This document shows, in pieces, positions 29,312 through 37,233 of a stretch of 64,000 nt of DNA. The translations under genes and the position numbers were made by a program. Numbering within the stretch: position 1 is the first letter of the stretch; each line of letters opens with the position of its first letter. The stretch is from Weissella ceti (GTDB taxonomy: Bacteria > Bacillota > Bacilli > Lactobacillales > Lactobacillaceae): assembly GCF_018394055.1 (NCBI RefSeq), contig NZ_CP074441.1, positions 682,001 to 746,000 of the forward strand. The letters are read 5' to 3'. The notes beneath the pieces are model-generated. The model saw only the letters and a list, made by a program, of their open reading frames with translations. It ran no database searches and had not been told where the DNA came from.

Positions 29312-30559
29312 TTACCAAGCCATCTTAGTGCGTGGCTTTAATAGTTGTTCTACTGCGTAACGAGTTGAGTCGATACTGTGATTATTTTTATCCGGGTATT
29401 GTCCACGTAAGTTTCCGTTCGCGTCCACTTCAAGCTCATATCCTGTGAACTCTCGATGAATGTTTGGTGTTCTGCGTGGATCAATAATGATTTCGTTTAG
29501 GTCTTGCAGCCACTTAATACCGTGGTCAACTGAACCGGGTCCCTTTCGAGCAGGGCGTAACTTCATGCCCTTTTCTCGGAACTCTGCGATTGTTCTTGGT
29601 TCAGCACTATCTGCAATCACTAAGTCATTCATGCCGTTAATACGCTTGATGTCGCTTACTGCACGCTCATTTGATAGTCCAGTACCGTATACTTCATTCA
29701 TGGCGTACAAACGTCCACGAGCCTTGTCAAAGTACCATTCAACGTAAGCCAAAGGATCAGCAGCGAAACCAAAGTCGAGTCCGCGGTAAATCTTGTCAAA
29801 TGAATTGTGTTCATCGTCTGTGATTTCGCGACTAGTGATGTTGTGGAATACTTCAGCACCAGTTCCGACCACTTCTCCAAGGTATTCGTGAGCGTATACA
29901 TCAGGGTTAATGCGCTTAGTTTCTTCTGCTTCAGTGATAAACGCTTCACCCAACCACTCAGGCGGTACAGATAGATATGTACTTGAATGAACATAGGTAT
30001 CTTCACGCGTTGCTTGGTCAGTTACATACTGATTTACCCAGTTAGTAGCCGATTTAGGTGGGTTATACGTGTAAATAGCCATCTGATTTTGACCACCACG
30101 AATAATAGACTGGTTAATGCTACGAATTGCTTCGCTGCCTTTAAATTCAGCAACTTCTTCGTAATGGATATACTTAGCAAAACCACGTTTGAACTTGATT
30201 GACTTAAGCTTAGCTGGCTTATCAGCACCCTTGAACAAGATACGTTGTCCTGTTGGCTTATATTCAAGCTCTAACGGATTAACACGCGTCTTCCATAGGT
30301 GTGACACGCCCAACTTGTCTATTGCCCACTGGTATTGTTCAAATACCGAACCGCGCAACGTGTCGGCAACTTGACGAAGCACAACGACGTTTGCATCAGG
30401 GTCAGCCATAACTCCCATGATTAGCAAGACTGAAATAAATGATGACTTAGTAGAACCACGCCCACCCTTGAACCACCAATGCGTATATGTACCTGACTTA
30501 AGCAGCAGATATGCATCGAAGAAACTAGGCGCAATTAACGCACTAAGTCGTACTTCCAT
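29312..30559 (-). CDS. terL: Terminase large subunit
   Basis: 415 residues from the ATG at 30559 (MEVRLSALIAPSFF), chosen for its GAGGAG site and 1-bp gap after the terS stop. The ATPase has the Walker A variant FKGGRGSTKSS and a Walker B-like IHYEEVAEF. The nuclease domain shows YRGLDFGFAADPLAYV and the later VIADSAEPRTI aspartates. PBSX/Terminase_3 family; pumps DNA into the prohead. Confidence 0.93.
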   Translation of the reverse strand: MEVRLSALIAPSFFDAYLLLKSGTYTHWWFKGGRGSTKSSFISVLLIMGVMADPDANVVVLRQVADTLRGSVFEQYQWAIDKLGVSHLWKTRVNPLELEYKPTGQRILFKGADKPAKLKSIKFKRGFAKYIHYEEVAEFKGSEAIRSINQSIIRGGQNQMAIYTYNPPKSATNWVNQYVTDQATREDTYVHSSTYLSVPPEWLGEAFITEAEETKRINPDVYAHEYLGEVVGTGAEVFHNITSREITDDEHNSFDKIYRGLDFGFAADPLAYVEWYFDKARGRLYAMNEVYGTGLSNERAVSDIKRINGMNDLVIADSAEPRTIAEFREKGMKLRPARKGPGSVDHGIKWLQDLNEIIIDPRRTPNIHREFTGYELEVDANGNLRGQYPDKNNHSIDSTRYAVEQLLKPRTKMAW

Positions 30560-30560
30560 A

Positions 30561-30917
30561 TCAGTCGCTCCTCTTTCCGGCAATGTCGTCGATGATCTCA
30601 ACAGGCTTAACATTAACTTCTAGCGCTTGATTCTCTCCAACGCCTGACTTATCTAACAGGTATTGCGTTGCTTGCAATCGAGCAAACTCGCTCTTTCCGT
30701 TGAACGCTAAGCCTTGCATATTACGCATCAATTTACCTGTGTTCATCACAAGGGTTTGGCTTCCCATTTCAAGGACGGCTTCCTTAAATTCTGACGTGTG
30801 TCGCCAGTTATATAGGGTTTTACCAGATATTTTTAACTTTTCTGCAATCTGACCGAACGTCAAAACACCTTCAAACACCAATTCCACCGCTTTTAATTGT
30901 TTTTTATTAAGCGCCAT
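30561..30917 (-). CDS. terS: Terminase small subunit
   Basis: 118 residues with a helix-turn-helix (TFGQIAEKLKISGKTLYNWR), as in PBSX-type small terminases that recognise pac/cos DNA. A GGGGGGAGG ribosome site precedes the ATG. First gene of the late operon, with a promoter directly upstream. Confidence 0.85.
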   Translation of the reverse strand: MALNKKQLKAVELVFEGVLTFGQIAEKLKISGKTLYNWRHTSEFKEAVLEMGSQTLVMNTGKLMRNMQGLAFNGKSEFARLQATQYLLDKSGVGENQALEVNVKPVEIIDDIAGKRSD

Positions 30918-30928
30918 AGCCTCCCCCC

Positions 30929-30958
30929 TCTATAAGTAATTTGTTGTAATAGTTGCAA
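30929..30958 (-). promoter_or_regulatory. Candidate late promoter in front of terS
   Basis: On the minus strand TTGCAA and TATAGA are separated by 18 bp (or TTATAG at 17), about 12 bp before terS. It sits downstream of a terminator, so late genes would need this promoter or read-through. Confidence 0.5.
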
Positions 30959-30960
30959 TA

Positions 30961-30989
30961 AAAAAAGAGCAACCGATTGGCTACTCTTT
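30961..30989 (-). terminator. Terminator after the tRNA-like gene
   Basis: A 10-bp stem (AAGAGTAGCC/GGTTGCTCTT, with G-U pairs) is followed by seven T on the minus strand, 4 bp after the tRNA-like 3' end. It would end early-region transcripts before terS. Confidence 0.75.
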
Positions 30990-30992
30990 AAA

Positions 30993-31074
30993 CTGATAGC
31001 AACGGAATCGAACCGTTGAATTATCTGCCCAACACAGACTGCCACACGTCTCTCTCCTGACGTTTACTCTATCA
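30993..31074 (-). tRNA. Phage tRNA or tRNA-like RNA, tentatively Gln(UUG)-like
   Basis: 82 nt on the minus strand. The acceptor stem TGATAG/CTATCA closes fully apart from an A-G at position 7. A perfect T-arm follows (AACGG TTCGATT CCGTT) and a 5-bp anticodon stem GTCTG/CAGAT with loop TGTTGGG. Bases 34-36 would be TTG (Gln), and U1-A72, G2-C71 and discriminator G73 agree with glutamine tRNA identity. Oddities are G instead of U at position 33 and six bases between D-arm and anticodon stem. It may be degenerate or non-canonical. No CCA is encoded. Immediately followed by a terminator. Confidence 0.5.
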
Positions 31075-31207
31075 ACATTGAATGAATTTCTATCCGATAT
31101 TAGTTCTAACAGCTATAACAATCTAGAATGCAGCCGCTTTTTAAATGTCGCAGCTGTGTTTCGCTGTTACCTAATTATCGAACAATATCATAATACAACG
31201 GTATGTC

Positions 31208-31255
31208 TGCAAAGTGCTTGCAATATTTATGCAGTAATTCTGCAAGTTTTATGCA
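31208..31255. repeat. Five TGCA boxes at exact 11-bp period
   Basis: TGCA begins at 31208, 31219, 31230, 31241 and 31252, an exact 11-bp period, so all boxes face the same side of the helix. Flanking bases are AT-rich with a consensus TNTGCAAN. The array lies between the ArpU gene's terminator and the tRNA-like/terS late region, as an activator-binding site would. Confidence 0.75.
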
Positions 31256-31285
31256 AAAAAAGACGCCTAACCGAAGCTAGACGCC
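31255..31285 (-). terminator. Terminator after the ArpU-family gene
   Basis: A 10-bp stem with a TTCG tetraloop (minus strand GGCGTCTAGC-TTCG-GTTAGGCGTC, with G-U pairs) is followed by seven T. It closes the early operon. Confidence 0.85.
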
Positions 31286-31297
31286 ATTTCTTACTAT

Positions 31298-31699
31298 TTA
31301 TTGGTTGAAATTCACCCACGGCTCAAACAATACTGCGAACTCTAGCAATGCATGATGCTTGTTGTAGTAGAAACTCCTATCACCCATGTTCAGACGTTCT
31401 ATAACCGCCATATCGTCCAGCTCGTCCTTGAAGCACAGTTTGAGTACTGTTGCATGTCGAGAGGTCTCGCGGTCGCTCATAACGTTAATTACAGCGTCTA
31501 CGGCTTCAGTAATCACTTTGCTGTCGGCGTATTCAACTAACTTGTTTTCTTGCGCATTTCCAAATGACGGACTAGATGGCATACCGTCATAAGATACCGC
31601 AGAGGGCAAGACGCTTGATAACGATGCTTTTCGCTTATGCGTTTGGAAGTCATCGCTTAGCCATTTACGCGTTCTTTTGACTGTTTCATTCTGTTCCAT
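31298..31699 (-). CDS. ArpU-family late transcription regulator
   Basis: 133 residues. KWLSDDFQTHKRKASLSSVLPS and a C-terminal sigma-4-like helix-turn-helix (DMAVIERLNMGDRSFYYNKHHALLEFA) mark the ArpU/RinA-like regulators that switch on late genes in Firmicutes phages. It is the last early gene before terminase, and a phased repeat array lies 40 bp downstream. Confidence 0.85.
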   Translation of the reverse strand: MEQNETVKRTRKWLSDDFQTHKRKASLSSVLPSAVSYDGMPSSPSFGNAQENKLVEYADSKVITEAVDAVINVMSDRETSRHATVLKLCFKDELDDMAVIERLNMGDRSFYYNKHHALLEFAVLFEPWVNFNQ

Positions 31700-31737
31700 G
31701 ATGTTATATCACTACCCCCTATCAGTATATAACTACG

Positions 31738-31995
31738 TCATCTAGCCAGTTCTGACTGCCAACGCTCCACAATGTTTTTTAATGCCGTGTACGGATCAGC
31801 AGCACTGTCTGAATCTAATCTGCGAAGGTCTTGTGAGAATTGCTCCCAATCTACTTCGCCAAATTGTGACTCTGCTTGATTAATTCGTACATATTGTGCG
31901 CTGCGTGATAAAACTCGATTATCTCGGCGTGATGCTTCGACAGTAAGTGATGTTCCATCAGCACGTTGTTCAATATCTAAAATCTTTAAACGCAT
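31738..31995 (-). CDS. Phage protein of unknown function, 85 aa
   Basis: An 85-residue soluble protein, beta strand then helix (LKILDIEQRADGTSLTVEAS ... VDWEQFSQDLRRLDSDS). No family recognised. The start follows the previous stop by 3 bp with a GGAGG site inside that gene. Confidence 0.65.
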   Translation of the reverse strand: MRLKILDIEQRADGTSLTVEASRRDNRVLSRSAQYVRINQAESQFGEVDWEQFSQDLRRLDSDSAADPYTALKNIVERWQSELAR

Positions 31996-31998
31996 TGC

Positions 31999-32289
31999 TT
32001 ATTCCTCCCACGAAACCGTGTAAGATCCGCTATCCATAAACTCGCCACTCGGCTTTCTATGGGTAATGGAATACCCCAATTTTTCCAATTCACGTTGCAC
32101 ATCTTCGCGTTGTAAAGCCGCAACTTTTAACTTGTCGTACCCACTGAAAGTGACTTCGTGGTATGTTGAACCGTTTTCAATATTGCGCTCAATGGCATCT
32201 AGAATATTCTGTAAACCTTCTTCAGAAGCCTTTTTCTCCAAAATATTCTTATCAGTCCGTTCTCTTGCTTCTTCTGCTGTAATCATCAC
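31999..32289 (-). CDS. Phage protein of unknown function, 96 aa
   Basis: A 96-residue soluble protein with an N-terminal helix, then a compact alpha-beta region (ENGSTYHEVTFSGYDKLKV ... YTVSWEE). No recognised family. Co-directional and closely spaced with both neighbours. Confidence 0.65.
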   Translation of the reverse strand: MMITAEEARERTDKNILEKKASEEGLQNILDAIERNIENGSTYHEVTFSGYDKLKVAALQREDVQRELEKLGYSITHRKPSGEFMDSGSYTVSWEE

Positions 32290-32291
32290 TA

Positions 32292-32513
32292 TTATCCTAA
32301 CTCTAAATATTCGTCTAAACGCTTACGGATATGACGTTCAATGTTCACATGCGCTACAGGTTGTTTTGCAAACCATTCTGCAAACTTCGGATAGTTGTCA
32401 ACCTCCCACAGAGTTTCCAAAAAGTGGTCCCAAGCTGTGTAATAAAAGTTTTCAATTCGATATTCGTCGCCCATGTCCTTAATCTCTTTAATCATTTCAT
32501 CAAACGTCATCAC
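32292..32513 (-). CDS. Phage protein of unknown function, 73 aa
   Basis: A 73-residue helical protein rich in aromatic and acidic residues (FYYTAWDHFLETLWEVDNYP). No recognised family. It is immediately adjacent to the methyltransferase gene. Confidence 0.65.
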   Translation of the reverse strand: MMTFDEMIKEIKDMGDEYRIENFYYTAWDHFLETLWEVDNYPKFAEWFAKQPVAHVNIERHIRKRLDEYLELG

Positions 32514-33011
32514 TTACTCCTTTACCATTGATTGTTTAATAAACACGCAAATATACGTCTTTTTTACTCGGTTTTGAATTGTGGCCACGAGTTCATCAGG
32601 AACTAAATTCAGCACTTCGCTCAATTTAATTTGATCGCTATTCCATTTGAAAATAAGCGTACCGTTATCAGCTAGCAATCGAGCAGCTTCTTCAAACCCA
32701 CGTTCTAAATCACGCTTCCAAGTTACCTTGTCCAACACGCCATACTTCTTTCGGAGCCAACTGTTTGGGCCAGCACGCAACAAATGTGGTGGGTCGAAGA
32801 TGACTTGATGAAACGACCCTGACATAAATGGTAGCCCGTTAATATCAGACCAATCAGCCTGAATATCTGGGAATACTTCATGCTCTCGAATGTAGCCACG
32901 ATCAACAAACTTAATCGCTTCGAATCGTTTATCAACAAACACGGCTAATTCATTTTTCTTGCTTGGCCACATCATGCGTCCGCCTGCGGTCATATCTAAA
33001 ACAGGCTTCAT
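32514..33011 (-). CDS. SAM-dependent DNA methyltransferase-like protein
   Basis: 165 residues from the ATG at 33011 (MKPVLDMTAGGRMMW), which has an AGGAG site and a 1-bp gap to the previous stop. LDMTAGG is the SAM-binding motif I and FDPPHL the catalytic D-P-P-H motif, close to the DPPY of N6-adenine methylases. Short length suggests a minimal orphan phage methylase, perhaps for protection from restriction. Confidence 0.8.
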   Translation of the reverse strand: MKPVLDMTAGGRMMWPSKKNELAVFVDKRFEAIKFVDRGYIREHEVFPDIQADWSDINGLPFMSGSFHQVIFDPPHLLRAGPNSWLRKKYGVLDKVTWKRDLERGFEEAARLLADNGTLIFKWNSDQIKLSEVLNLVPDELVATIQNRVKKTYICVFIKQSMVKE

Positions 33012-33012
33012 A

Positions 33013-33462
33013 TCACTTAATCTCCTGTGGCGTACCGCCAATTTCATCGACGATTGCATCAGCTAACCGTTTAGAAATACCGTTTTCGTAGCTGACAACA
33101 TGTTCAAAAATCGCCCTTCCGTGAACTGCTGTTTCAGATAAAGCACCTGTACGCATTGCGTAAATTAAAATCGTGTCACTGCTCCACGGCGCTACCTTTT
33201 CCACATACCAACGCGGCTCGCGTTCAGGCAGTAGCTTTTCAATATCCAGATAGTGGTTGATGATAGCGTTCTCGCGATCTCGTTTTTCTTCCCACTTCAA
33301 CCAGCCATCATCAGAATTAGAATGGTAAACAAAGTTAGCTAATGTATCATTTCGAGAAATCTCGCTAAGAAATCCATAAATAGTTCCATCACCATATTCT
33401 TCTACAAGCTTATCCAACTCTTCAATCACTGCTTGAGGTGCGTGTGTAATCTTATTTGTCAT
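33013..33462 (-). CDS. Phage early protein of unknown function (possibly DUF1642-like)
   Basis: 149 residues, all helical at the N-terminus, then WYVEKVAPWSSDTILIYAMR and a C-terminal ISKRLADAIVDEIGG. Size, position and the DxLxK-W-x-V pattern resemble DUF1642 early proteins of LAB phages, but I am not certain. It starts 11 bp inside the preceding small gene. Confidence 0.6.
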   Translation of the reverse strand: MTNKITHAPQAVIEELDKLVEEYGDGTIYGFLSEISRNDTLANFVYHSNSDDGWLKWEEKRDRENAIINHYLDIEKLLPEREPRWYVEKVAPWSSDTILIYAMRTGALSETAVHGRAIFEHVVSYENGISKRLADAIVDEIGGTPQEIK

Positions 33463-33550
33463 TCTTATTCTCCTTGACCAACAAATACACGTAACGGATC
33501 ATCAACGCGGCAATAACGAACCAACACAATTTAAAAATAAAATATGCCAT
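33452..33550 (-). CDS. 32-residue single-pass membrane peptide
   Basis: A GGAGG site precedes the ATG, which overlaps the stop of the gene upstream (TAATG). The peptide MAYFIFKLCWFVIAALMIRY spans a membrane and ends in a charged VKENKNDK tail. Its stop overlaps the start of the next gene, a typical compact early operon. Confidence 0.6.
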   Translation of the reverse strand: MAYFIFKLCWFVIAALMIRYVYLLVKENKNDK

Positions 33551-33801
33551 TACTTTTTCGCCTCCTTGACTACTTTTACGAACACTCCAACGGGAACAGC
33601 TAACACGATTAACGCCAACGCTCCGAAGAACGGCGCGCTAAACAACAATGCAAGTACAACTACAATCGCAAGCACCCCAATAAACGCGACTACCACTAAA
33701 AGAATCAACATCAAAATCAATGAAATAATAACTTCAAAAATCCAACCTTTTTTGTAATCGCGAACTAACTCTTCGAACCACTCATCAAAAGCTTTCTACA
33801 T
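33550..33801 (-). pseudogene. Small two-helix membrane protein with amber codon 2
   Basis: The frame opens ATG-TAG-AAA: the ATG overlaps the HNH gene stop (TAATG) as in a coupled operon, but codon 2 is TAG. The remaining 81 codons read KAFDEWFEELVRDYKKGWIF then two strongly hydrophobic helices and VFVKVVKEAKK, clearly protein-like. Either a C-to-T change (CAG to TAG) killed it, or the HNH insertion removed the real start. No other start with an RBS is visible near the N-terminus. Confidence 0.6.
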
Positions 33802-34457
33802 TACTTCTTACCCGTCCTAATATCATTTTCTTCAATATATTTTTTTCGTTGCAATATAGCTTCTTCTTTCGTATCGAAACTACCAATGAACTTAGACACC
33901 CCAATACGTTTAACAACCGCACGATACTTGTTCCCTACTTTGTACACACCAACGTCATCGCGTGTTGAATCCCGCTTGTTTAATGCTTGTAATTGAGGGT
34001 CAGCCCATCTTAGGTTGCTGCGCTCATACCCTCGGTTAGGATCAATTCTATCTAGCGTCAAATCTTTCTCCCAACCGCTATCAAGCGCCCAGTCTTTGAA
34101 ATTCCAGTAATTTTTTAGGTATTCTTCTACCTCAACACCTCTACCGCCGTAATTAGGATAATCTTTGTTCTTAGGGTTGTAGCACCTAACAAGGGCAGAA
34201 CGATACGAATTGAAAAGATGTTTAAACTCTTTCTGTTCTGCTCTCGGGATAGTGTTATGAGCGCGTAAGTTGCCGCAAGGTAGTGACCTAACACTCTGCC
34301 TCAACCTATTTGAATTCGTGATAAATTCAGTCCCGCATTCACACCTAACTAGCCATTGAGAACGACCTTTTACAGTCCCTTTAAACTCCAAAACAACTAC
34401 ATTTTTAAATTGTTGTCCTTCTAAGCGCCTTACTTGATTAACCTTAGTTTTAGCCAT
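33801..34457 (-). CDS. HNH homing endonuclease-like protein with AP2-like DNA-binding domain
   Basis: 218 residues. NPKNKDYPNYGGRGVEV, DWALDSGWEKDLTLDRIDPN and YERSNLRWAD mark the phage HNH group. The N-terminus has a CxC-x-CG-type zinc-binding part (CECGTEF) and the C-terminus an AP2-like beta module (VGVYKVGNKYRAVVKRIGV, FDTKEEAILQRKKY). Such free-standing endonucleases are mobile. Here it lies just before a broken gene. Confidence 0.88.
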   Translation of the reverse strand: MAKTKVNQVRRLEGQQFKNVVVLEFKGTVKGRSQWLVRCECGTEFITNSNRLRQSVRSLPCGNLRAHNTIPRAEQKEFKHLFNSYRSALVRCYNPKNKDYPNYGGRGVEVEEYLKNYWNFKDWALDSGWEKDLTLDRIDPNRGYERSNLRWADPQLQALNKRDSTRDDVGVYKVGNKYRAVVKRIGVSKFIGSFDTKEEAILQRKKYIEENDIRTGKK

Positions 34458-34463
34458 GCGACA

Positions 34464-35264
34464 TTACTTCTTAGTAGTATCTACGATAGCTTCACCGGTT
34501 TGAACTTCAATCCAGCCCCATTGCATACGGGCGTCTGCTTCCTTGTCGGCGATTGTCTTGTCAGTAACTGAAGCACTTAGCAATTCGTTAGCCTTAGCCT
34601 TACCTTCTGCCTTTGTGATTTCAGCCTTCTTTTCAGCTTCCGCGTTAGTTTGAGTAGACTTGGCGTTCAATTCAGCCTTCTTGTTGTCTTGTCCCGCGAT
34701 GATCAAACCATCAATAGACTTCTTAGTTTGGTCGTCCAAATCAGGAGTACCAGTTGAAACGTCTTCGATGTTAAATCCTGTCTTTTCTACCTTGTCTTGG
34801 AACGCCTTCAACAAGTCCCCTTGCATCTTAGTAGCGTCTTCAGACATAACGTCTAGAACGTTGTATTGAGACACGACACTACGTCCTGCTGAGATTAGTT
34901 GTTGCTTCAACCAACCCTTTTCAATGCTTTCAATTGGTTGAGAACCAAACTTCTTGTACACTTCAACTGCCTTTGATTGGTCAACGTTGTAAGAATAGGT
35001 GACCGGCATGTCGAACTTCTTACCGTCCTTAGTTGATAGCGTCACCTTGTCTTCGTATGTTTGTGTCTTAACTGGGTATTGAGTAACTTGCTTCAATCCC
35101 ACCCAGTGGACCCCTTGAGAAAGTGGTTCGTCCTTAACTCCGCCATTCATTGAGTACATGATTCCGACGTTTCCGTTATCGACCTTTTCAAGACCGACTG
35201 CGGCACCAATTCCCAAACCTACCAATACTACTCCTGCGATAATGCTCTTAGCCGCGTTGTTCAT
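34464..35264 (-). CDS. Phage SPFH/prohibitin-domain protein
   Basis: 266 residues: an N-terminal membrane helix (AKSIIAGVVLVGLGIGAAVG) then an SPFH domain (VDNGNVGIMYSMNGG, GVHWVGLKQVTQYPVKTQTY) and a C-terminal Ala/Glu/Lys coiled coil (NAKSTQTNAEAEKKAEITKA). Prohibitin-like proteins scaffold membrane complexes. In a phage early region the role is unknown, possibly shielding or remodelling the host membrane. Confidence 0.88.
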   Translation of the reverse strand: MNNAAKSIIAGVVLVGLGIGAAVGLEKVDNGNVGIMYSMNGGVKDEPLSQGVHWVGLKQVTQYPVKTQTYEDKVTLSTKDGKKFDMPVTYSYNVDQSKAVEVYKKFGSQPIESIEKGWLKQQLISAGRSVVSQYNVLDVMSEDATKMQGDLLKAFQDKVEKTGFNIEDVSTGTPDLDDQTKKSIDGLIIAGQDNKKAELNAKSTQTNAEAEKKAEITKAEGKAKANELLSASVTDKTIADKEADARMQWGWIEVQTGEAIVDTTKK

Positions 35265-35283
35265 AATTAAATTCTCCTATTCG

Positions 35284-35904
35284 TTAGTTAGATTGTTCGT
35301 TTTCATCGACACCGTATGTGTCTTTGATCAATGCGTTGATTTCTTGCTTAGCCTTGCGCAAGTCCTTAATTCCGTCCTTTTCAGGGTGTCGGATAACGTA
35401 CTTAATAACGTTGTAGACGTGTGCCGCCTTAGACCCGCGGAACTTCCACAGAAGCGTCGGCATTAGGTCTTTTAGTTGTGTTCCTGCTTCGTCAATGACG
35501 TACCACTTAGGCTTCTTCACAGCGTCGTGTTCGCCATTTTCTTGCACTTTTTCAACTGCATTACTTGCTTGTTCTAACGTAATGCCACCGGGTACAGTCG
35601 GGCGAATAGGCTTAACTAAAGTTACTTTATTCAACCAGTTCCACCACTTCGCAGGATATTGTGCATTGTATTCGTAATCAACCGACTCAATGTTTTTGAT
35701 TCGACCGTCTGCGTCCAATGACACTCCACGCAAAACCATTGTTCCATCTGCTGGCAGAGCACTGTAACGGTCTTGTCGATTTATGATTGGGCGTGGTTTT
35801 CCGTCATTCCAAATATGCCATGGATTCTTTAGCGTAACGGGGTCAAGCGCTCTAACGCTTTTATATTTTTCGTCCCAATAAACTGCAATATCTAGCTTCG
35901 TCAT
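35284..35904 (-). CDS. Phage protein with C-terminal DUF3310-like domain
   Basis: 206 residues from the ATG at 35904 (MTKLDIAVYWDEK), which has an AAGGAGAG site. The C-terminal part (SKAAHVYNVIKYVIRHPEKD, DLRKAKQEINALI) matches the DUF3310 family found in many phage early regions. The N-terminal half (DPVTLKNPWHIWNDGKPRP) is unfamiliar. Confidence 0.7.
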   Translation of the reverse strand: MTKLDIAVYWDEKYKSVRALDPVTLKNPWHIWNDGKPRPIINRQDRYSALPADGTMVLRGVSLDADGRIKNIESVDYEYNAQYPAKWWNWLNKVTLVKPIRPTVPGGITLEQASNAVEKVQENGEHDAVKKPKWYVIDEAGTQLKDLMPTLLWKFRGSKAAHVYNVIKYVIRHPEKDGIKDLRKAKQEINALIKDTYGVDENEQSN

Positions 35905-35930
35905 AACACTCTCCTTTAGTAAATAATCAT

Positions 35931-36281
35931 TCACTTAATATCCATCAAACCGCGGTTTAACAGCTGTAGACGCTTTAATTCACGCGAGTTATCTGGCGCT
36001 TCACTAACACTTCCGTACTTCTCGATGACCACATCACGAGCATCGTCAATCTTGCGAATATGTGCGTCGATTCTATCGCGCAAAGATCGTTTCTTTTTCT
36101 CGTCGGGTGAAATCACTAGCCCGTACATTTCGTTAGCAATTGTTTCACGGTATCGTTTTAGATAACCTGCATTGCCTAGCGTCTGCCCTGAAACTCCAGC
36201 AATCACAGCAACGTCCGCATGTTGTTTTCCACTGCGTCGATGCTTTTCGTATTCGTCATACGACATTTTCAATTTAGGCAT
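35931..36281 (-). CDS. Phage protein with helix-turn-helix-like N-terminus, 116 aa
   Basis: 116 residues, KHRRSGKQHADVAVIAGVSG resembling a recognition helix and then a basic helical tail. No family recognised. It overlaps the preceding 49-aa gene by 8 bp. Confidence 0.65.
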   Translation of the reverse strand: MPKLKMSYDEYEKHRRSGKQHADVAVIAGVSGQTLGNAGYLKRYRETIANEMYGLVISPDEKKKRSLRDRIDAHIRKIDDARDVVIEKYGSVSEAPDNSRELKRLQLLNRGLMDIK

Positions 36282-36423
36282 TGTATAGTCCTTTCTTGAG
36301 TTTTTTATCTCGCGCTTTTTTCGCGTTCAGCATTGACTTAATTCTTTGCCAATCATTTGGACTAAGAACTGTTTGCTTACGCTCTAGCGTGCTGATTGCA
36401 TTCTTAACTTCAACGTCAATCAT
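36274..36423 (-). CDS. Small basic phage protein, 49 aa
   Basis: 49 residues (MIDVEVKNAISTLERKQTV...) ending in a Lys-rich tail (KKARDKKLKKGLYNA). It overlaps the RusA stop by 8 bp and its own stop overlaps the next start, so it is translationally coupled. Perhaps a nucleic-acid binding peptide. Confidence 0.6.
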   Translation of the reverse strand: MIDVEVKNAISTLERKQTVLSPNDWQRIKSMLNAKKARDKKLKKGLYNA

Positions 36424-36793
36424 CGTATTCACCATTTTCATAAATCGTTACTTCAATTCTGGGATTGTCTTTGTCGATAAAGAAAATTTCAGACCAGCCT
36501 GCAATTTCAGACCAACCATCATTTTTAATTACCTCTGCCGACATCATTCCGTCTTGAATAAATTTCTTCGCAAAGGCGATGTTGTCCATGTCTTTGCGTT
36601 TATTTTTTGCATACCATTCGTATTTAATCTTGACAGGAAACTTCAACTCAACGCCGCCCAAATGTAGACAAGCAGCATGTACCTTAGCAGTGTTGTCTTG
36701 CTTGATGCGATTACCTACTCGATAGTTCGTTCGCTGTGCATTTGTGTAGTTGTTTAGGTCTGTCAATTCCCCTTGGATAGTAAACTTAATCAT
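36416..36793 (-). CDS. RusA-family Holliday junction resolvase
   Basis: 125 residues. The catalytic segment KRKDMDNIAFAKKFIQDGMM contains the conserved aspartates and lysine of RusA. It resolves branched DNA during phage replication and packaging. It overlaps the upstream gene by 8 bp. Confidence 0.9.
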   Translation of the reverse strand: MIKFTIQGELTDLNNYTNAQRTNYRVGNRIKQDNTAKVHAACLHLGGVELKFPVKIKYEWYAKNKRKDMDNIAFAKKFIQDGMMSAEVIKNDGWSEIAGWSEIFFIDKDNPRIEVTIYENGEYDD

Positions 36794-37067
36794 TATTCAC
36801 CTCGTCAGGTTTACGACGTACATTTACGCTGTTGATGTCTTCCATGAATCCTGAGACACTGATAACTCGACCTTCTTCGTTCACCGACACGGACTCAAAG
36901 CTAGTGATGTATTTTAAATACTTTTTGATATGCGACTTCACGGTTGTATTCACATACCAAGAATCAATTTCTGAGTCGTAAAACATATCTGTTCGACGGC
37001 GATTCTTCGGAATATCCAAACACGCTTCTACCGCTTCAACATCTTGACCATTCAGCATGATTTTCAT
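36786..37067 (-). CDS. Phage protein of unknown function, 93 aa
   Basis: 93 residues, small alpha-beta protein (MLNGQDVEAVEACLDIPK ... VSVNEEGRVISVSGFMED). No recognised family. It follows a 166-bp gap after dnaC and begins a small cluster with RusA. Confidence 0.6.
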   Translation of the reverse strand: MKIMLNGQDVEAVEACLDIPKNRRRTDMFYDSEIDSWYVNTTVKSHIKKYLKYITSFESVSVNEEGRVISVSGFMEDINSVNVRRKPDEVNND

Positions 37068-37233
37068 CGTTTCAAATTCCTTTCACGTTGTTTTGTGTTT
37101 ATATACCCTTAATTCTTAAATTAAGACACCTGTCGCGCGTTTTATATCCCGTTTAATACAAACACCCCAGAAAGGAACAAAATTAATAACAGGTACGTTT
37201 ATTTGATTTTTAGATATACGGGCAATTTTCGAA
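37068..37233. other. 166-bp gap between dnaC-like gene and the RusA cluster
   Basis: No ORF with a ribosome site is visible on either strand. It contains an AT-rich palindrome (CTTAATTCTTAAATTAAG) and a pyrimidine-rich stretch. It may hold a promoter for the RusA cluster, but nothing specific stands out. Confidence 0.3.
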
